Shown here in pieces: positions 7,852 to 15,938 of a stretch of DNA of 28,543 nt. This DNA is from CAYXRK01 sp964467615 (lineage in GTDB: Bacteria; Hydrogenedentota; Hydrogenedentia; Hydrogenedentales; GCA-2746185): NCBI GenBank assembly GCA_964467615.1, contig CAYXRK010000043.1:1-28543 (forward strand), read 5' to 3'. The first letter of the stretch is position 1, and each line of letters begins with the position of its first letter. A model generated the notes under the pieces. The model was not told the DNA's origin. It searched no databases and saw nothing but the letters and a program-made list of their open reading frames with translations. The translations under genes and the position numbers were made by a program.

Positions 7852-10062
7852 TTAGAATAGCTGCGCGTCCTCGCTGTCGTCGGCCGGCGGGCCTTCGGCG
7901 TGGACGGAATGAATGGTGTTCTCGATGTCCGAAAGCTCGCCTTCTTGACGTTCGAGGCGCTGGCGGGCGGATTGGACGATGTTTTCAAATTCGGCCGTGC
8001 GCCGCAGGGCGGATTTCACGTCCTGCCTGCACTGTTCCAGCCGCGTACGCGTCTCGGCTTCGTCCCGTTGCGCTTCCGTGAGAGAGGCCGATGCGGCGTG
8101 TTCCTGGACGCGGGCCTCATTCATTCTCGCTGAGCATGCCTTGAGGCGATCGAGTTCGGCGTCGCGTTTGACTTCGAGTTCTCGGATTTGGGTTTCGATT
8201 TCGCTGACGCTCGCGTTGACCTCTTCCAATCGTGAAGAGACTTCGGCGGACTGCTCCTGCATCTCGTTCAGCGTTGCCGCGCGTTGGGCCGATACTCTTT
8301 CCACCTCGGCGACGCGCCCCTCTTGAGATCGCACCGTGGCGCGGGCCTCTTCGGTCGATTCGACGTGCCCGCGCAACTTCGACTCCGCATCGTGGAGCCC
8401 ATGTTCGGCTTTTTTGGCTTCTTCACGCGCGATTTGCGCCGCCGCTCGCAGCGCGAAGACCTTCGCCTTCGCGCCGTCCCCGGAGGCGGTCGCTTCGCGC
8501 GCGGCATCGAGCAGACCACACGACGAAAGCTCGTCAATCGGAATTTGGGACGCCGATTCAGCCGCCGCATCCGACTCGGCCGGAATCTCGGCGAAGGGGT
8601 CTTCGTTCAGTTGAGTGTTGTCGTCGCCCGTCGACGCTGCTTCGAGCGCAGGTGAGTCATCGTTGAGAGAATCGGCGAAGTCCGCGGGCGTGTCCACTAC
8701 TCGGATTTCCAGCATCGAGGGGTCCTCGGCATCGTCGCTGTCAAAGGGCGTAAACGTCTCGGCGTCTTTCGGAGCGTCGTCTTGTTGCTCGGCCAAAAAC
8801 GCGAAGAGTTCGTGGACGTCACTTGTTTGTTCTCCCGAGGCCACGGACGATTCGCGTTCTGCCTGTTCCACTTGCCAACCGTGGATGAGCGCTTCGCACT
8901 CGAGGATCCAGGCCTGGGCGGCGTCGGTATCTCCCTCGCGGAGAGATTCCATGTACACGCCGCCGAAGGCGTAACCGAGATCGATAAACCGTTCCGATAC
9001 ACGCTCGAGATCGTGCGACACCAGCCGGCAGGCGCGGGCCATGGATATGCAAAGTCGCTCAGCGATGTCGTGGCGCGCGGCTTCGGCCTCGCGCGATAGC
9101 GCTTGCACGCCGCCCTCGATGCGCTCCATGTGCATCGCGCGTTTTTCGGTTTCGGATTTCTCCAGTGTGGCCAACTGATCGCACATGCGGTCCAGCACTT
9201 CGACCACGATTCGTGGCGGCGTCGGCGGCCGGCGTGTTGCGTCCTCGGTGGGTCCCGGTTGTTCGATTTCCGCGTCGGGTTCGACTTTTGTAGCAATTTC
9301 GTGTGCTTCGAGTCCCGACGACATGGCGCTTTCAACGCTCTTGCGCGGCTTCCCGCTTGTTTCGTCGCCCAGCGAAAAATCGCCTTCGATAAGTTTTCCG
9401 AGCGGAGGCAATTCGTCCAGCACCGGTAATTCCTCCTCGTCTGCCTCGACCGTCGATGAAGAATCCGAAGTCTCGGGCAATTGAAACGGGATGATAACAC
9501 CTGCGGGCGCACCACGATCCGCCGCGATTGGGGCAGAATCCGATGCAAGGGAGAGTCCCGCGAGATTTACATCTAGGAGTGCGGATTCGTAGCGACCGCG
9601 CCACTTGTCGCGCACGGAAGGAGTAATGGTATCGACGATGAGATCGCTGACCATGAGACAGAGAATTTCGTACGCGTCTTCGAGGAAGGGGACACACTCG
9701 GTGGCCCTGCCGCCGTCTTCATAGGTCTGAAGTATCCGCCCCGTGTTGGTGAGCGCTTCGACGGCGTCCGGCCAACCTTGGCGCACGGCGACCTCGGCGG
9801 CTTCGACGAGGTGATTCATCGCCTCATCGCGCCACCCAGGGTGATCCGGTTGGGCGGCGGCGTTCGACAACTGCCGATGGAAGCGTCCCAGGGCGGTGAG
9901 TAATTCCTGGGTGGGATCGGAATCGAACGGAGTAGAGGTCGACACGGTAGTTGTCGAATTGCTAACGAGGGCGCTCCGTTCTTCGGATGCGACGACCCCG
10001 GTTTTCGACGCGCCTCGGGATTCCTGCTGGGACCATGAACGAGATTTTCGGCCGAATCGCAC
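7852..10062 (-). CDS. Large acidic coiled-coil protein of unknown family, upstream of ftsA
   Basis: A 736-residue protein I do not recognise. It has a basic N-terminus (R-F-G-R-K-S-R) and no signal peptide or membrane helix. A helical block spans about 50-172, an acidic Pro/Ser linker 195-280, a second helical block 284-405, and a second acidic linker 410-515. A long heptad-rich coiled coil runs from about 545 to 715 (many Glu, Arg, Ala, Gln). The hexapeptide T-P-F-D-S-D occurs twice, at 44-49 and 438-443. The GTG at 10062 has AGAGGGGG eight bases upstream. The layout suggests a cytoplasmic filament or scaffold. Its place directly upstream of ftsA, behind a shared promoter, suggests a division or cell-shape role; that is inference from context. 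Confidence that it is a real gene is high; function is unknown. Confidence 0.85.
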   Translation of the reverse strand: MRFGRKSRSWSQQESRGASKTGVVASEERSALVSNSTTTVSTSTPFDSDPTQELLTALGRFHRQLSNAAAQPDHPGWRDEAMNHLVEAAEVAVRQGWPDAVEALTNTGRILQTYEDGGRATECVPFLEDAYEILCLMVSDLIVDTITPSVRDKWRGRYESALLDVNLAGLSLASDSAPIAADRGAPAGVIIPFQLPETSDSSSTVEADEEELPVLDELPPLGKLIEGDFSLGDETSGKPRKSVESAMSSGLEAHEIATKVEPDAEIEQPGPTEDATRRPPTPPRIVVEVLDRMCDQLATLEKSETEKRAMHMERIEGGVQALSREAEAARHDIAERLCISMARACRLVSHDLERVSERFIDLGYAFGGVYMESLREGDTDAAQAWILECEALIHGWQVEQAERESSVASGEQTSDVHELFAFLAEQQDDAPKDAETFTPFDSDDAEDPSMLEIRVVDTPADFADSLNDDSPALEAASTGDDNTQLNEDPFAEIPAESDAAAESASQIPIDELSSCGLLDAAREATASGDGAKAKVFALRAAAQIAREEAKKAEHGLHDAESKLRGHVESTEEARATVRSQEGRVAEVERVSAQRAATLNEMQEQSAEVSSRLEEVNASVSEIETQIRELEVKRDAELDRLKACSARMNEARVQEHAASASLTEAQRDEAETRTRLEQCRQDVKSALRRTAEFENIVQSARQRLERQEGELSDIENTIHSVHAEGPPADDSEDAQLF

Positions 10063-10083
10063 TGGACGTACCCCCTCTGTGTA

Positions 10084-10112
10084 ATTCTATCAAAGGCCCC
10101 ATGCCTACTCAA
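10084..10112 (-). promoter_or_regulatory. Promoter for the coiled-coil gene and ftsA
   Basis: On the minus strand TTGAGT (10107-10112) is followed after exactly 17 bp by TAGAAT (10084-10089). Both hexamers match the sigma-70 consensus well. Transcription would start near 10077, giving a very short leader just containing the ribosome site before the GTG at 10062. It lies between the amidase stop and the coiled-coil start, so this pair need not depend on amidase transcription. Confidence 0.55.
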
Positions 10113-10135
10113 TATATTGTGGTCTGTGGCGTGTA

Positions 10136-11899
10136 CTACCCGCCAGAACGTGCTTGCTTTGTGCCTGCTGTCGCCCCGAAGTGCCGCCGAAGCGCATCTA
10201 CATAGGCCTCGGCGACCGATTGTCGCCAGGCCGGATCGGCGAGGCGCTCCCGGTCGGTGGGGTTGTTGATGTTTGCGGTCTCGATGAGCACCTTGGTTGG
10301 CACCTTCGTATTGCGAATCACCGCGGGGACATACACGCGGTTTTGGCTCTGGCGGATTTGGCCGCGTATGGGGTCGCTTTGGTCGTGGCGTTTAACGTTC
10401 TTCTTGCCAAATTCCGCGAGCAGTATCTCCGCGAAGTTACGGGAGATCGCCTCGTCGCGAACGCGTTCGGAAGAGGTTGAACTGAAATGATTGAATTGCC
10501 GCCCTTCTTCGTAGCGCGCGTACACCGCCGACGTTCGAACTTCTTCTTCGCGCCGATATTGGGCGCCGGGGATGTATATCATCAGGCCGCGCAACGCGGA
10601 ATTGAAGAGTGAGTCCGTGTGAATGCTGGTGAAGACGACCTTTCGGCTATCGGTCCCGCGTTTGAGTTCTTGTTGATAGATCGCGTTTGCCAGCATCCAG
10701 CGAAGATTGGCGGAAACGCTCGAGTCTTCCGTGTTGGGATAGGGCGGATTGGTAGTGAGCTCCTCGTCCTGATCGTGGACGAACTTTTTAGCTTCTGATG
10801 GAGCATAGCCTTGGCTCTTGTCGCGCATGGTGACATATATTCGCGCGCCCGTTTCGCGTTCGAGGAGCTGCTTGATTCTGCACACGATGTCGTAGTTGAC
10901 CTCGTCTTCATAGAGCGGCGGCTTGGCCGTGCCGTAGTCCCGGCCGCCGTGGCCCGGATCGAGGATGACTACGACGTCCGAAAGGTCCGATGAACGCGCG
11001 CCGGTACTTCGCAATTTCGCTGCTTCGCGCAGCACTTCATCGTAATCGCGCCTGTTTTCGTGCCCTTGGGGAAGAAATGCGGGCGACAGCATCTCGAGCG
11101 GAATCTGGATTCTGTGCCCCGCGGCGATATCCCGGACATCGGCGATTCGGCTCCGCGTGGCGATTTCGCGGCAGGCCTCGACGATGTCCGCGTTTTCGCG
11201 GTAGTCGGTAAATCGTACGACGACTGACGTGTAGAGCGCCTCGCCTTTGCCGAGCGTGTATTCGGCGTACTTCCCGCTCCGGTCTTCGTTATACTCGAGT
11301 ATGCCCTTGAACGGATTCTCGGCGGGGACTATCGGCGCGGGGGCGACGTTCTGCTCGCGCATGGCATCGTTCAGCAGTTCCGCGGGGATGAAAATGCGCT
11401 GGCCTTTCTTCAACGCCGCCGAGCGAATTCCGTTTTTGGGGTGGCGCATGACGGCTTCGTAGTTCGCGCCATTGCCAGTGATCCATTCGCAAAGGGACCA
11501 CAAGGTCTCACGAGGGTCGAGCACCACATGCGTCCAGCCTTCGGCGTCGATCAAGTCCTCTGAGTAAACGGCGAGCAACACGTTGCGCTGCCGAGAGAGT
11601 TTAAGTTCACCGACCTTGATGAACACGCTACTACGATCACGGTAGGCGACCCAGGCGTCCGGGTCGGAAAGGTATGGTTCCAAAAACCGGCGCGCGGCGT
11701 TTCCCGCCGGGGGCCGCACCTCGAGGCCGAGTGTTCGGCCATGCTTGACGGTAGCAATGACGCCGTTCGATATCTCTTTGCGAAAAACGTCCTCCGCCCC
11801 GCAACGCACTGAACCTGCGACCGCGAGGGCGACGCTCAGCCGGATCAACCACACCCCATATGCCCGCGCGAAAGTATCCCCCAACGCACGATTCCCCAT
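10136..11899 (-). CDS. Exported N-acetylmuramoyl-L-alanine amidase (Amidase_3) with LysM-like domains
   Basis: A 587-residue zinc amidase that cleaves between muramic acid and the L-Ala of the stem peptide. A signal peptide covers residues 1 to about 35. Two divergent LysM-like segments follow (about 130-176, beginning E-T-L-W-S-L, and 214-270), which would bind peptidoglycan. The Amidase_3 domain starts near 310. Zinc ligands are H317 in D-P-G-H-G-G, E333 in Y-E-D-E-V and H427 in S-I-H-T-D; the catalytic Glu is E540 in I-E-T-A-N. The ATG at 11899 is preferred: the upstream TTG (11932) would leave a leader of about 9 nt from the predicted transcription start and precedes no signal sequence. 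The domain is larger than AmiC, with an insertion around the D-Q-D-E-E-L-T-T loop. It has its own promoter overlapped by a BlaI-like palindrome. Confidence 0.92.
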   Translation of the reverse strand: MGNRALGDTFARAYGVWLIRLSVALAVAGSVRCGAEDVFRKEISNGVIATVKHGRTLGLEVRPPAGNAARRFLEPYLSDPDAWVAYRDRSSVFIKVGELKLSRQRNVLLAVYSEDLIDAEGWTHVVLDPRETLWSLCEWITGNGANYEAVMRHPKNGIRSAALKKGQRIFIPAELLNDAMREQNVAPAPIVPAENPFKGILEYNEDRSGKYAEYTLGKGEALYTSVVVRFTDYRENADIVEACREIATRSRIADVRDIAAGHRIQIPLEMLSPAFLPQGHENRRDYDEVLREAAKLRSTGARSSDLSDVVVILDPGHGGRDYGTAKPPLYEDEVNYDIVCRIKQLLERETGARIYVTMRDKSQGYAPSEAKKFVHDQDEELTTNPPYPNTEDSSVSANLRWMLANAIYQQELKRGTDSRKVVFTSIHTDSLFNSALRGLMIYIPGAQYRREEEVRTSAVYARYEEGRQFNHFSSTSSERVRDEAISRNFAEILLAEFGKKNVKRHDQSDPIRGQIRQSQNRVYVPAVIRNTKVPTKVLIETANINNPTDRERLADPAWRQSVAEAYVDALRRHFGATAGTKQARSGG

Positions 11900-11941
11900 T
11901 GATAGCGCCCAGCAGAAACGGCCGGACGGCAAGGCTTATTA

Positions 11942-11956
11942 TCTACATAATGTAGA
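11942..11956. promoter_or_regulatory. BlaI/MecI-like operator palindrome over the amidase promoter
   Basis: A perfect palindrome TCTACAT-A-ATGTAGA with 7-bp arms. The core TACA-N3-TGTA is the half-site pair recognised by BlaI/MecI/CopY-type winged-helix repressors. It covers the -10 box of the minus-strand amidase promoter, the position where those repressors block transcription. No blaI or blaR gene lies in the window, so the regulator is inferred from the site alone. Confidence 0.5.
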
Positions 11957-11977
11957 CCAAGAGCGACGGGTTGTCAA
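11949..11977 (-). promoter_or_regulatory. Promoter of the cell-wall amidase
   Basis: On the minus strand a perfect TTGACA (11972-11977) is followed after 17 bp by TACATT (11949-11954). The -10 hexamer lies inside the palindrome at 11942-11956. The transcript would start near 11942, giving a leader of about 43 nt to the ATG at 11899. Confidence 0.6.
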
Positions 11978-12322
11978 TATGTTGTATGCGGTCGCTGTCT
12001 CTCTGGTATCGAGCCACGTGCTCCGAGGGTTCCTCGGCGCCGCATTTCTGGGCTTTCGAATTGAAAAGGAGGAACGTGGGGTGCATCGAACCGCCGAGCG
12101 CGAGCACGAGATGTCATGAAAGTTGGTTTTCATCTCTTACGGATGAGCGTCCCGGTTCCTGACAACTGGCAGGTGTTCATTGTAGATAGATCGTCGTTAG
12201 CGAGATTTTCGAGAGGTAAAGGTTTGGACCAAAGCAAAAATTTATCGTTCAGAGTACTTGGTGGAACAGGCCTGGTGATTCTGGGGCCCGAGGGTCTTGA
12301 GGGCTTTGGTAAACTTTCGATT
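11978..12322. other. Upstream region of the GH42-like gene, less GC-rich than neighbours
   Basis: The stretch between the divergent amidase and the large exported protein. Base and codon composition here look non-coding. It includes AAGGAGG at 12066-12072, followed by a 12-residue reading frame from GTG 12081 to TGA 12119 that overlaps the ATG at 12116 (ATGA). A small CCGAGG-GTT-CCTCGG hairpin lies near 12025. The frame of the large protein is open back to 12116, so part of this region could be coding if that start is used. Confidence 0.4.
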
Positions 12323-15300
12323 GTGGTAGTTCTTCGGACAGGTATTTGTGTGGCGTTGCTCTGCGTTGCTCGGGCTCTGGCGCAGGGCGATGGGTCCGCG
12401 CGCGGCGACGAGGCTGACGCGCGGTCGGTGACGGCGTGGGCGATTCCGTTGCCGGGCGGGCCGATTCGGCTGCTTGCGGTGGGGCCGCCGGGCGTGGAGC
12501 GGGAGGCGGCGGAGGTCGCGGCGCGGGTGGATATGAAGTGGGAGTTGTGGGAGACGGTTGTCGGAGGGGAAGCGGAGCGGGGATTCGGGCTTCGAGGCAG
12601 CGAAGCACAGCTTCGCGAGCAAGTGCGTTCCCAAGTGGAACTTGGGAACGAGAGCGGGGAGGGAGCGGAACTTGGGAACGAGGGGGGAGTGTTTTCGGCG
12701 GGGATTGATGCGGATGTAGCGCTTGTCACGAGGGCGGGGTGGGAGGCGATTGGCGCCGAGGGGGCGGAGTGGGTCGGGCGGGCGTTCGGAGCGGGTGTAG
12801 GTTTCGTGTTTGTGGGCTTCGATCCGGCGGACGCGGGATTTCTTGGCGAAGCTGCGACCGGCACGCCGGAGTATTTGGCGCGCGGGGGCGCGGGGGCGGA
12901 CGACGCCGCGACGGTGCGGGCGTATGAATCGGACGCATCGAGGGCGGTGTCGATTGTGTATGGGCGGCCTTCGGCGCTGTTGCGCCTGTTGCCCGAACCT
13001 CTCGACGTAGCGGATGGAAGTCTAATTAACGCGGAGACGCACTACGCGCTGTTGGCGCGGGTGTTGCGGTGGGCGGCGCGGCGCGATCCCGCGGTACACA
13101 TTACGTCGATTGGGCCGGTGCGGCAAGCGGGCGCGGATCCCGCGGCGATCCCGCCGTTCTTGCCGCCGGAGTATGCGGAGTCCCTGACGCGCACGCCCGC
13201 GATGGGACCGATTACGCCGTTTGAGTTGCGATTGAATGGGCCGGCGGACCGGGCTTACTCGTTGCGAGTGCAGGCGCGGTATCCGCGGAGCGACACGCGA
13301 TGGTGGATGGAACTGGACAAGCCGATCGCGAAGGGCCTGGATCGGACGACGTTGTTCCTGCCGACGGGACAGGGTCAGCCGAATCTGGATGTGTGGCTCG
13401 GCGAACGCAAGGGCGTGGCGGACAGCTTTTCGGCGCGCGTTGATCTGGCGGGTTGGCCGCGGATTTCGGAATTTCGTTGTTTACGGAAGATTGCCACGCC
13501 GAACGATTCGATACCGCTCGCCATCGCGATAGAAACGGATCCACAAGCACCGGGCGTGGCGACGGTATTCCTGAGGGCGACGGACGGGTGGGGCAGGGTC
13601 ATCGCGGAACATGCGGTGGGAATGGCGTCGGGGGTGCGCGAGACGACGGGCTACTTGAATATCGCGGACGCGCTCAGCCCGTTCCTGCGGATCGATGCGT
13701 TCGCGGTTGCGGGGGCGCAGGAGGAACTAAATCCGACGATTGCGGCGAACGCTTCACATGCCGTGGATTTTGCGATTGTGTCGCTGCCTCCGCGCGACGC
13801 GTTCGTGTTGGCGGTTGAGACTACCCCGACACTTTCGTATTTGGATCAGGATCGGCTGCGGGCGCTGGAGGGGCTCGGATCCTCGGCGGTGATGTCGGAG
13901 ATCACGGACGCAGCGCCGTTCGCGTCCGCAGCAGCGAACTTTGGTTGGGCGTTGCGGGCGGGGCGGATCGAACGTACGGCGTCGGGGTATCCGCTGGGCC
14001 TAAGCATGCTGGGGACTGCGGGCGGATCGAGCACCGAGGCCGCGGTGGAACGGATCGCGCCGGTGGCGGCGGGATGCGTTGTAATCGGCGAGGACGCGCC
14101 GCTGGCAGAATCATGGGACGTGGAAGAGGAGTCGCTGCTGCCGGACTTCGCGCGGTTTTTGGAGCGGCGCTATCTGGATCTCTCGGAACTAAACGGCCGA
14201 TGGAAGACGGGCTGGGCGACATGGCGCGAAGCGGCAGACGCGTTGGCGGCGTACAAGGAGGGCGACCAGGTTTGGGCGGCGAGACTCGAGCGGCGTTTGT
14301 TTGAAGAATCGCTCGAGCGGGAGATCGTCGAGCGCGGCGCGGGCGCGGTCCGGCAACGCTTGCCGCGGATACCGGCTGGGTTGATCGCGCGTGAGAGTGG
14401 CCACGATTGGGGCGCGCTGTTGCGGCACGGGCTGTTGGCGGCAGTGTCGAGCTCCGGATGGGACCGCGCCGCGCCGAAACGATATGGCGTCCGGGACGTG
14501 TTGCCGCTCGCACTTGTTGGCCCCGACGATGATCTTGGCGCATCGGTTTGGAAGGCGATGCTGAACGGTTATGGCGGCATCGTTCTCGAGCGACCGTTTG
14601 ATGACGGAGAAGCAGCGTTACTCGACGCGTATGGAACGCCGACTTCGCGGGTGAATGTCGCGCGGGGGGCCTTGGATGCGGCGAGCCTGGGCGCGGGGAC
14701 GCTCCTCCGAATGAGTGCGCCGGTTACGCCGAAGGTCGCGATCCTTTGCGGGCACGTGAACGCGGAGGTGGCCGAGGTCCGGGGCCTTGCGGATTGGGCG
14801 CCTGCGATTCGACGGGCACTCGAACAACTTCATGTGCCGTTCGGTTTTGCTGGGGCCGACGATCAACTCGACGCGTACGACGTGCTTGTACTTCCGTCAG
14901 TCTACGCGGTGAGCGACGGCGAAGCGCAGTTTCTTCGTGGTTTCGGCGAACAGGGAAAGGCGTTCGTGTTCGGCGTCGATCCGGGGGCGTACGATGAGTT
15001 CGGTTGGCTGCGGTCGTCGCCGGCGTTGGCCGATCTGACGGCGCAGCAAGAAAGCAAATTGTTGCGCCTGGAGTGGGATCAGAATGCGGCCGAACCTGCG
15101 CTGGGGCCCGAGGCGATGACGCGACTTGGCGCTTGGCTTGATGAACGCGGAATCGCGCGGACGGGAAGCGGATTGTTGGAGAGGCCTATCGAGAGTGATT
15201 GGGTTTCCGGGGAGTACGCGTATGGATCCGCGAGAATCTTGGCGCTGTTTCGGGGGGCTGGTTCGGAGGACAAGAAGTGCGGCCTGCGGTTCGCGAAAGA

Positions 15301-15706
15301 GTTGCATGTGTACGACGCGCTCGCCGGTATGCCGGTGTTGGGACGGAAGGCTTCAGCGCAGCTGGCGGAGGGCGAGGCCGCGATTTTTTGCGCGCTGCCT
15401 TATGAGGTCACGCGGCTGGAGGTCACTGCGCCGGAAACCGTGTCGGCGGGGCGTCGGCTCGCGTTCAGCGTATCGGTGAAAACGGCGGAGGCGTTGCCGG
15501 GTGATCATTTGGTCCGGGTTTCATTTTCGCGGATAGGTGAAGCGGCCCCGGCGTATTACTCGCGCGACGTGGCGTGCCCAGGCGGGCAGGCGACGGGGTA
15601 CTTTCCGATCGCGCGGAATGAGCGCCCGGGCTTTTACACGCTTGTCGCGCGCGACGTGCTTACCGGGGCCACGGTGAGGGCGAGGGTAGAGGTGGCGGGG
15701 ACGTGA
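12323..15706 (+). CDS. Large exported GH42-like (beta-galactosidase-like) protein
   Basis: A 1127-residue protein with a signal peptide from the GTG at 12323 (V-A-L-L-C-V-A-R-A-L-A-Q, cleavage after A-L-A). An upstream ATG at 12116 is in frame, but the intervening codons look non-coding. Around two-thirds along, F-A-R-F-L-E-R-R-Y-L-D-L-S-E-L-N-G-R-W resembles the GH42 pattern in which a short chain of helices precedes the catalytic barrel's substrate loop. Later, V-A-I-L-C-G-H followed by D-V-L-V-L-P-S-V-Y-A-V-S-D-G-E resembles the GH42 trimerisation (amidotransferase-like) domain. The C-terminus is beta-rich. The catalytic Glu pair could not be assigned, so enzymatic activity is uncertain. 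Near residue 95-120 of this start there is an in-frame palindromic insertion (see 12600-12682). Probably a polysaccharide-acting or carbohydrate-binding envelope protein. Confidence 0.75.
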   Translation: MVVLRTGICVALLCVARALAQGDGSARGDEADARSVTAWAIPLPGGPIRLLAVGPPGVEREAAEVAARVDMKWELWETVVGGEAERGFGLRGSEAQLREQVRSQVELGNESGEGAELGNEGGVFSAGIDADVALVTRAGWEAIGAEGAEWVGRAFGAGVGFVFVGFDPADAGFLGEAATGTPEYLARGGAGADDAATVRAYESDASRAVSIVYGRPSALLRLLPEPLDVADGSLINAETHYALLARVLRWAARRDPAVHITSIGPVRQAGADPAAIPPFLPPEYAESLTRTPAMGPITPFELRLNGPADRAYSLRVQARYPRSDTRWWMELDKPIAKGLDRTTLFLPTGQGQPNLDVWLGERKGVADSFSARVDLAGWPRISEFRCLRKIATPNDSIPLAIAIETDPQAPGVATVFLRATDGWGRVIAEHAVGMASGVRETTGYLNIADALSPFLRIDAFAVAGAQEELNPTIAANASHAVDFAIVSLPPRDAFVLAVETTPTLSYLDQDRLRALEGLGSSAVMSEITDAAPFASAAANFGWALRAGRIERTASGYPLGLSMLGTAGGSSTEAAVERIAPVAAGCVVIGEDAPLAESWDVEEESLLPDFARFLERRYLDLSELNGRWKTGWATWREAADALAAYKEGDQVWAARLERRLFEESLEREIVERGAGAVRQRLPRIPAGLIARESGHDWGALLRHGLLAAVSSSGWDRAAPKRYGVRDVLPLALVGPDDDLGASVWKAMLNGYGGIVLERPFDDGEAALLDAYGTPTSRVNVARGALDAASLGAGTLLRMSAPVTPKVAILCGHVNAEVAEVRGLADWAPAIRRALEQLHVPFGFAGADDQLDAYDVLVLPSVYAVSDGEAQFLRGFGEQGKAFVFGVDPGAYDEFGWLRSSPALADLTAQQESKLLRLEWDQNAAEPALGPEAMTRLGAWLDERGIARTGSGLLERPIESDWVSGEYAYGSARILALFRGAGSEDKKCGLRFAKELHVYDALAGMPVLGRKASAQLAEGEAAIFCALPYEVTRLEVTAPETVSAGRRLAFSVSVKTAEALPGDHLVRVSFSRIGEAAPAYYSRDVACPGGQATGYFPIARNERPGFYTLVARDVLTGATVRARVEVAGT
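12600..12682. repeat. REP-like palindromic element inside the coding sequence
   Basis: Two consecutive perfect hairpins: GCGAAGC-ACA-GCTTCGC (12600-12616) and CGTTCCCAAGT-GGA-ACTTGGGAACG (12626-12650). The right part of the second, GGAACTTGGGAACGAG (12637-12652), recurs exactly 30 bp later (12667-12682). In protein this gives V-E-L-G-N-E then A-E-L-G-N-E with a 10-residue period. Such stacked hairpins are typical of intergenic REP/MITE-like elements; here the insertion keeps the frame open. Confidence 0.6.
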
Positions 15707-15938
15707 AATTTGGTTGGATGGAGGAAGGCCTGGACAGGCATCGGCATGGCCGTGCTGTTAGTCGGGCTGGGTCGGGCTAGCGGAGGGTTCTACTACTCGA
15801 ATTTCCGAAAGACACCACGCAGAATGCGCGTAAGGTTTGAATCCGCCGGTCAAGCTGGCGTGCAATCTTCGCGAATCCACCTGGTCCGGGAGTTCTTACA
15901 TCGGTTTCGAAACGGAAAGAATCGAGAGGCCCACCGAC
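15707..15938. other. Gap with a possible remnant signal-peptide reading frame
   Basis: In the frame starting at TTG 15710 the first 40 or so codons read like a signal sequence (W-R-K-A-W-T-G-I-G-M-A-V-L-L-V-G-L-G) followed by unrelated Arg-rich sequence that runs into the next gene out of frame. This could be the truncated start of a lost exported protein or chance. A weak promoter-like pair TTGAAT (15837-15842) and TGCAAT (15861-15866), 18 bp apart, precedes the DUF6498-like gene. Confidence 0.3.

Noticed and set aside
7061..7855. Plus-strand reading frame opposite ftsA
   Set aside because: Frame-shadow composition; ftsA has all family motifs on the other strand.
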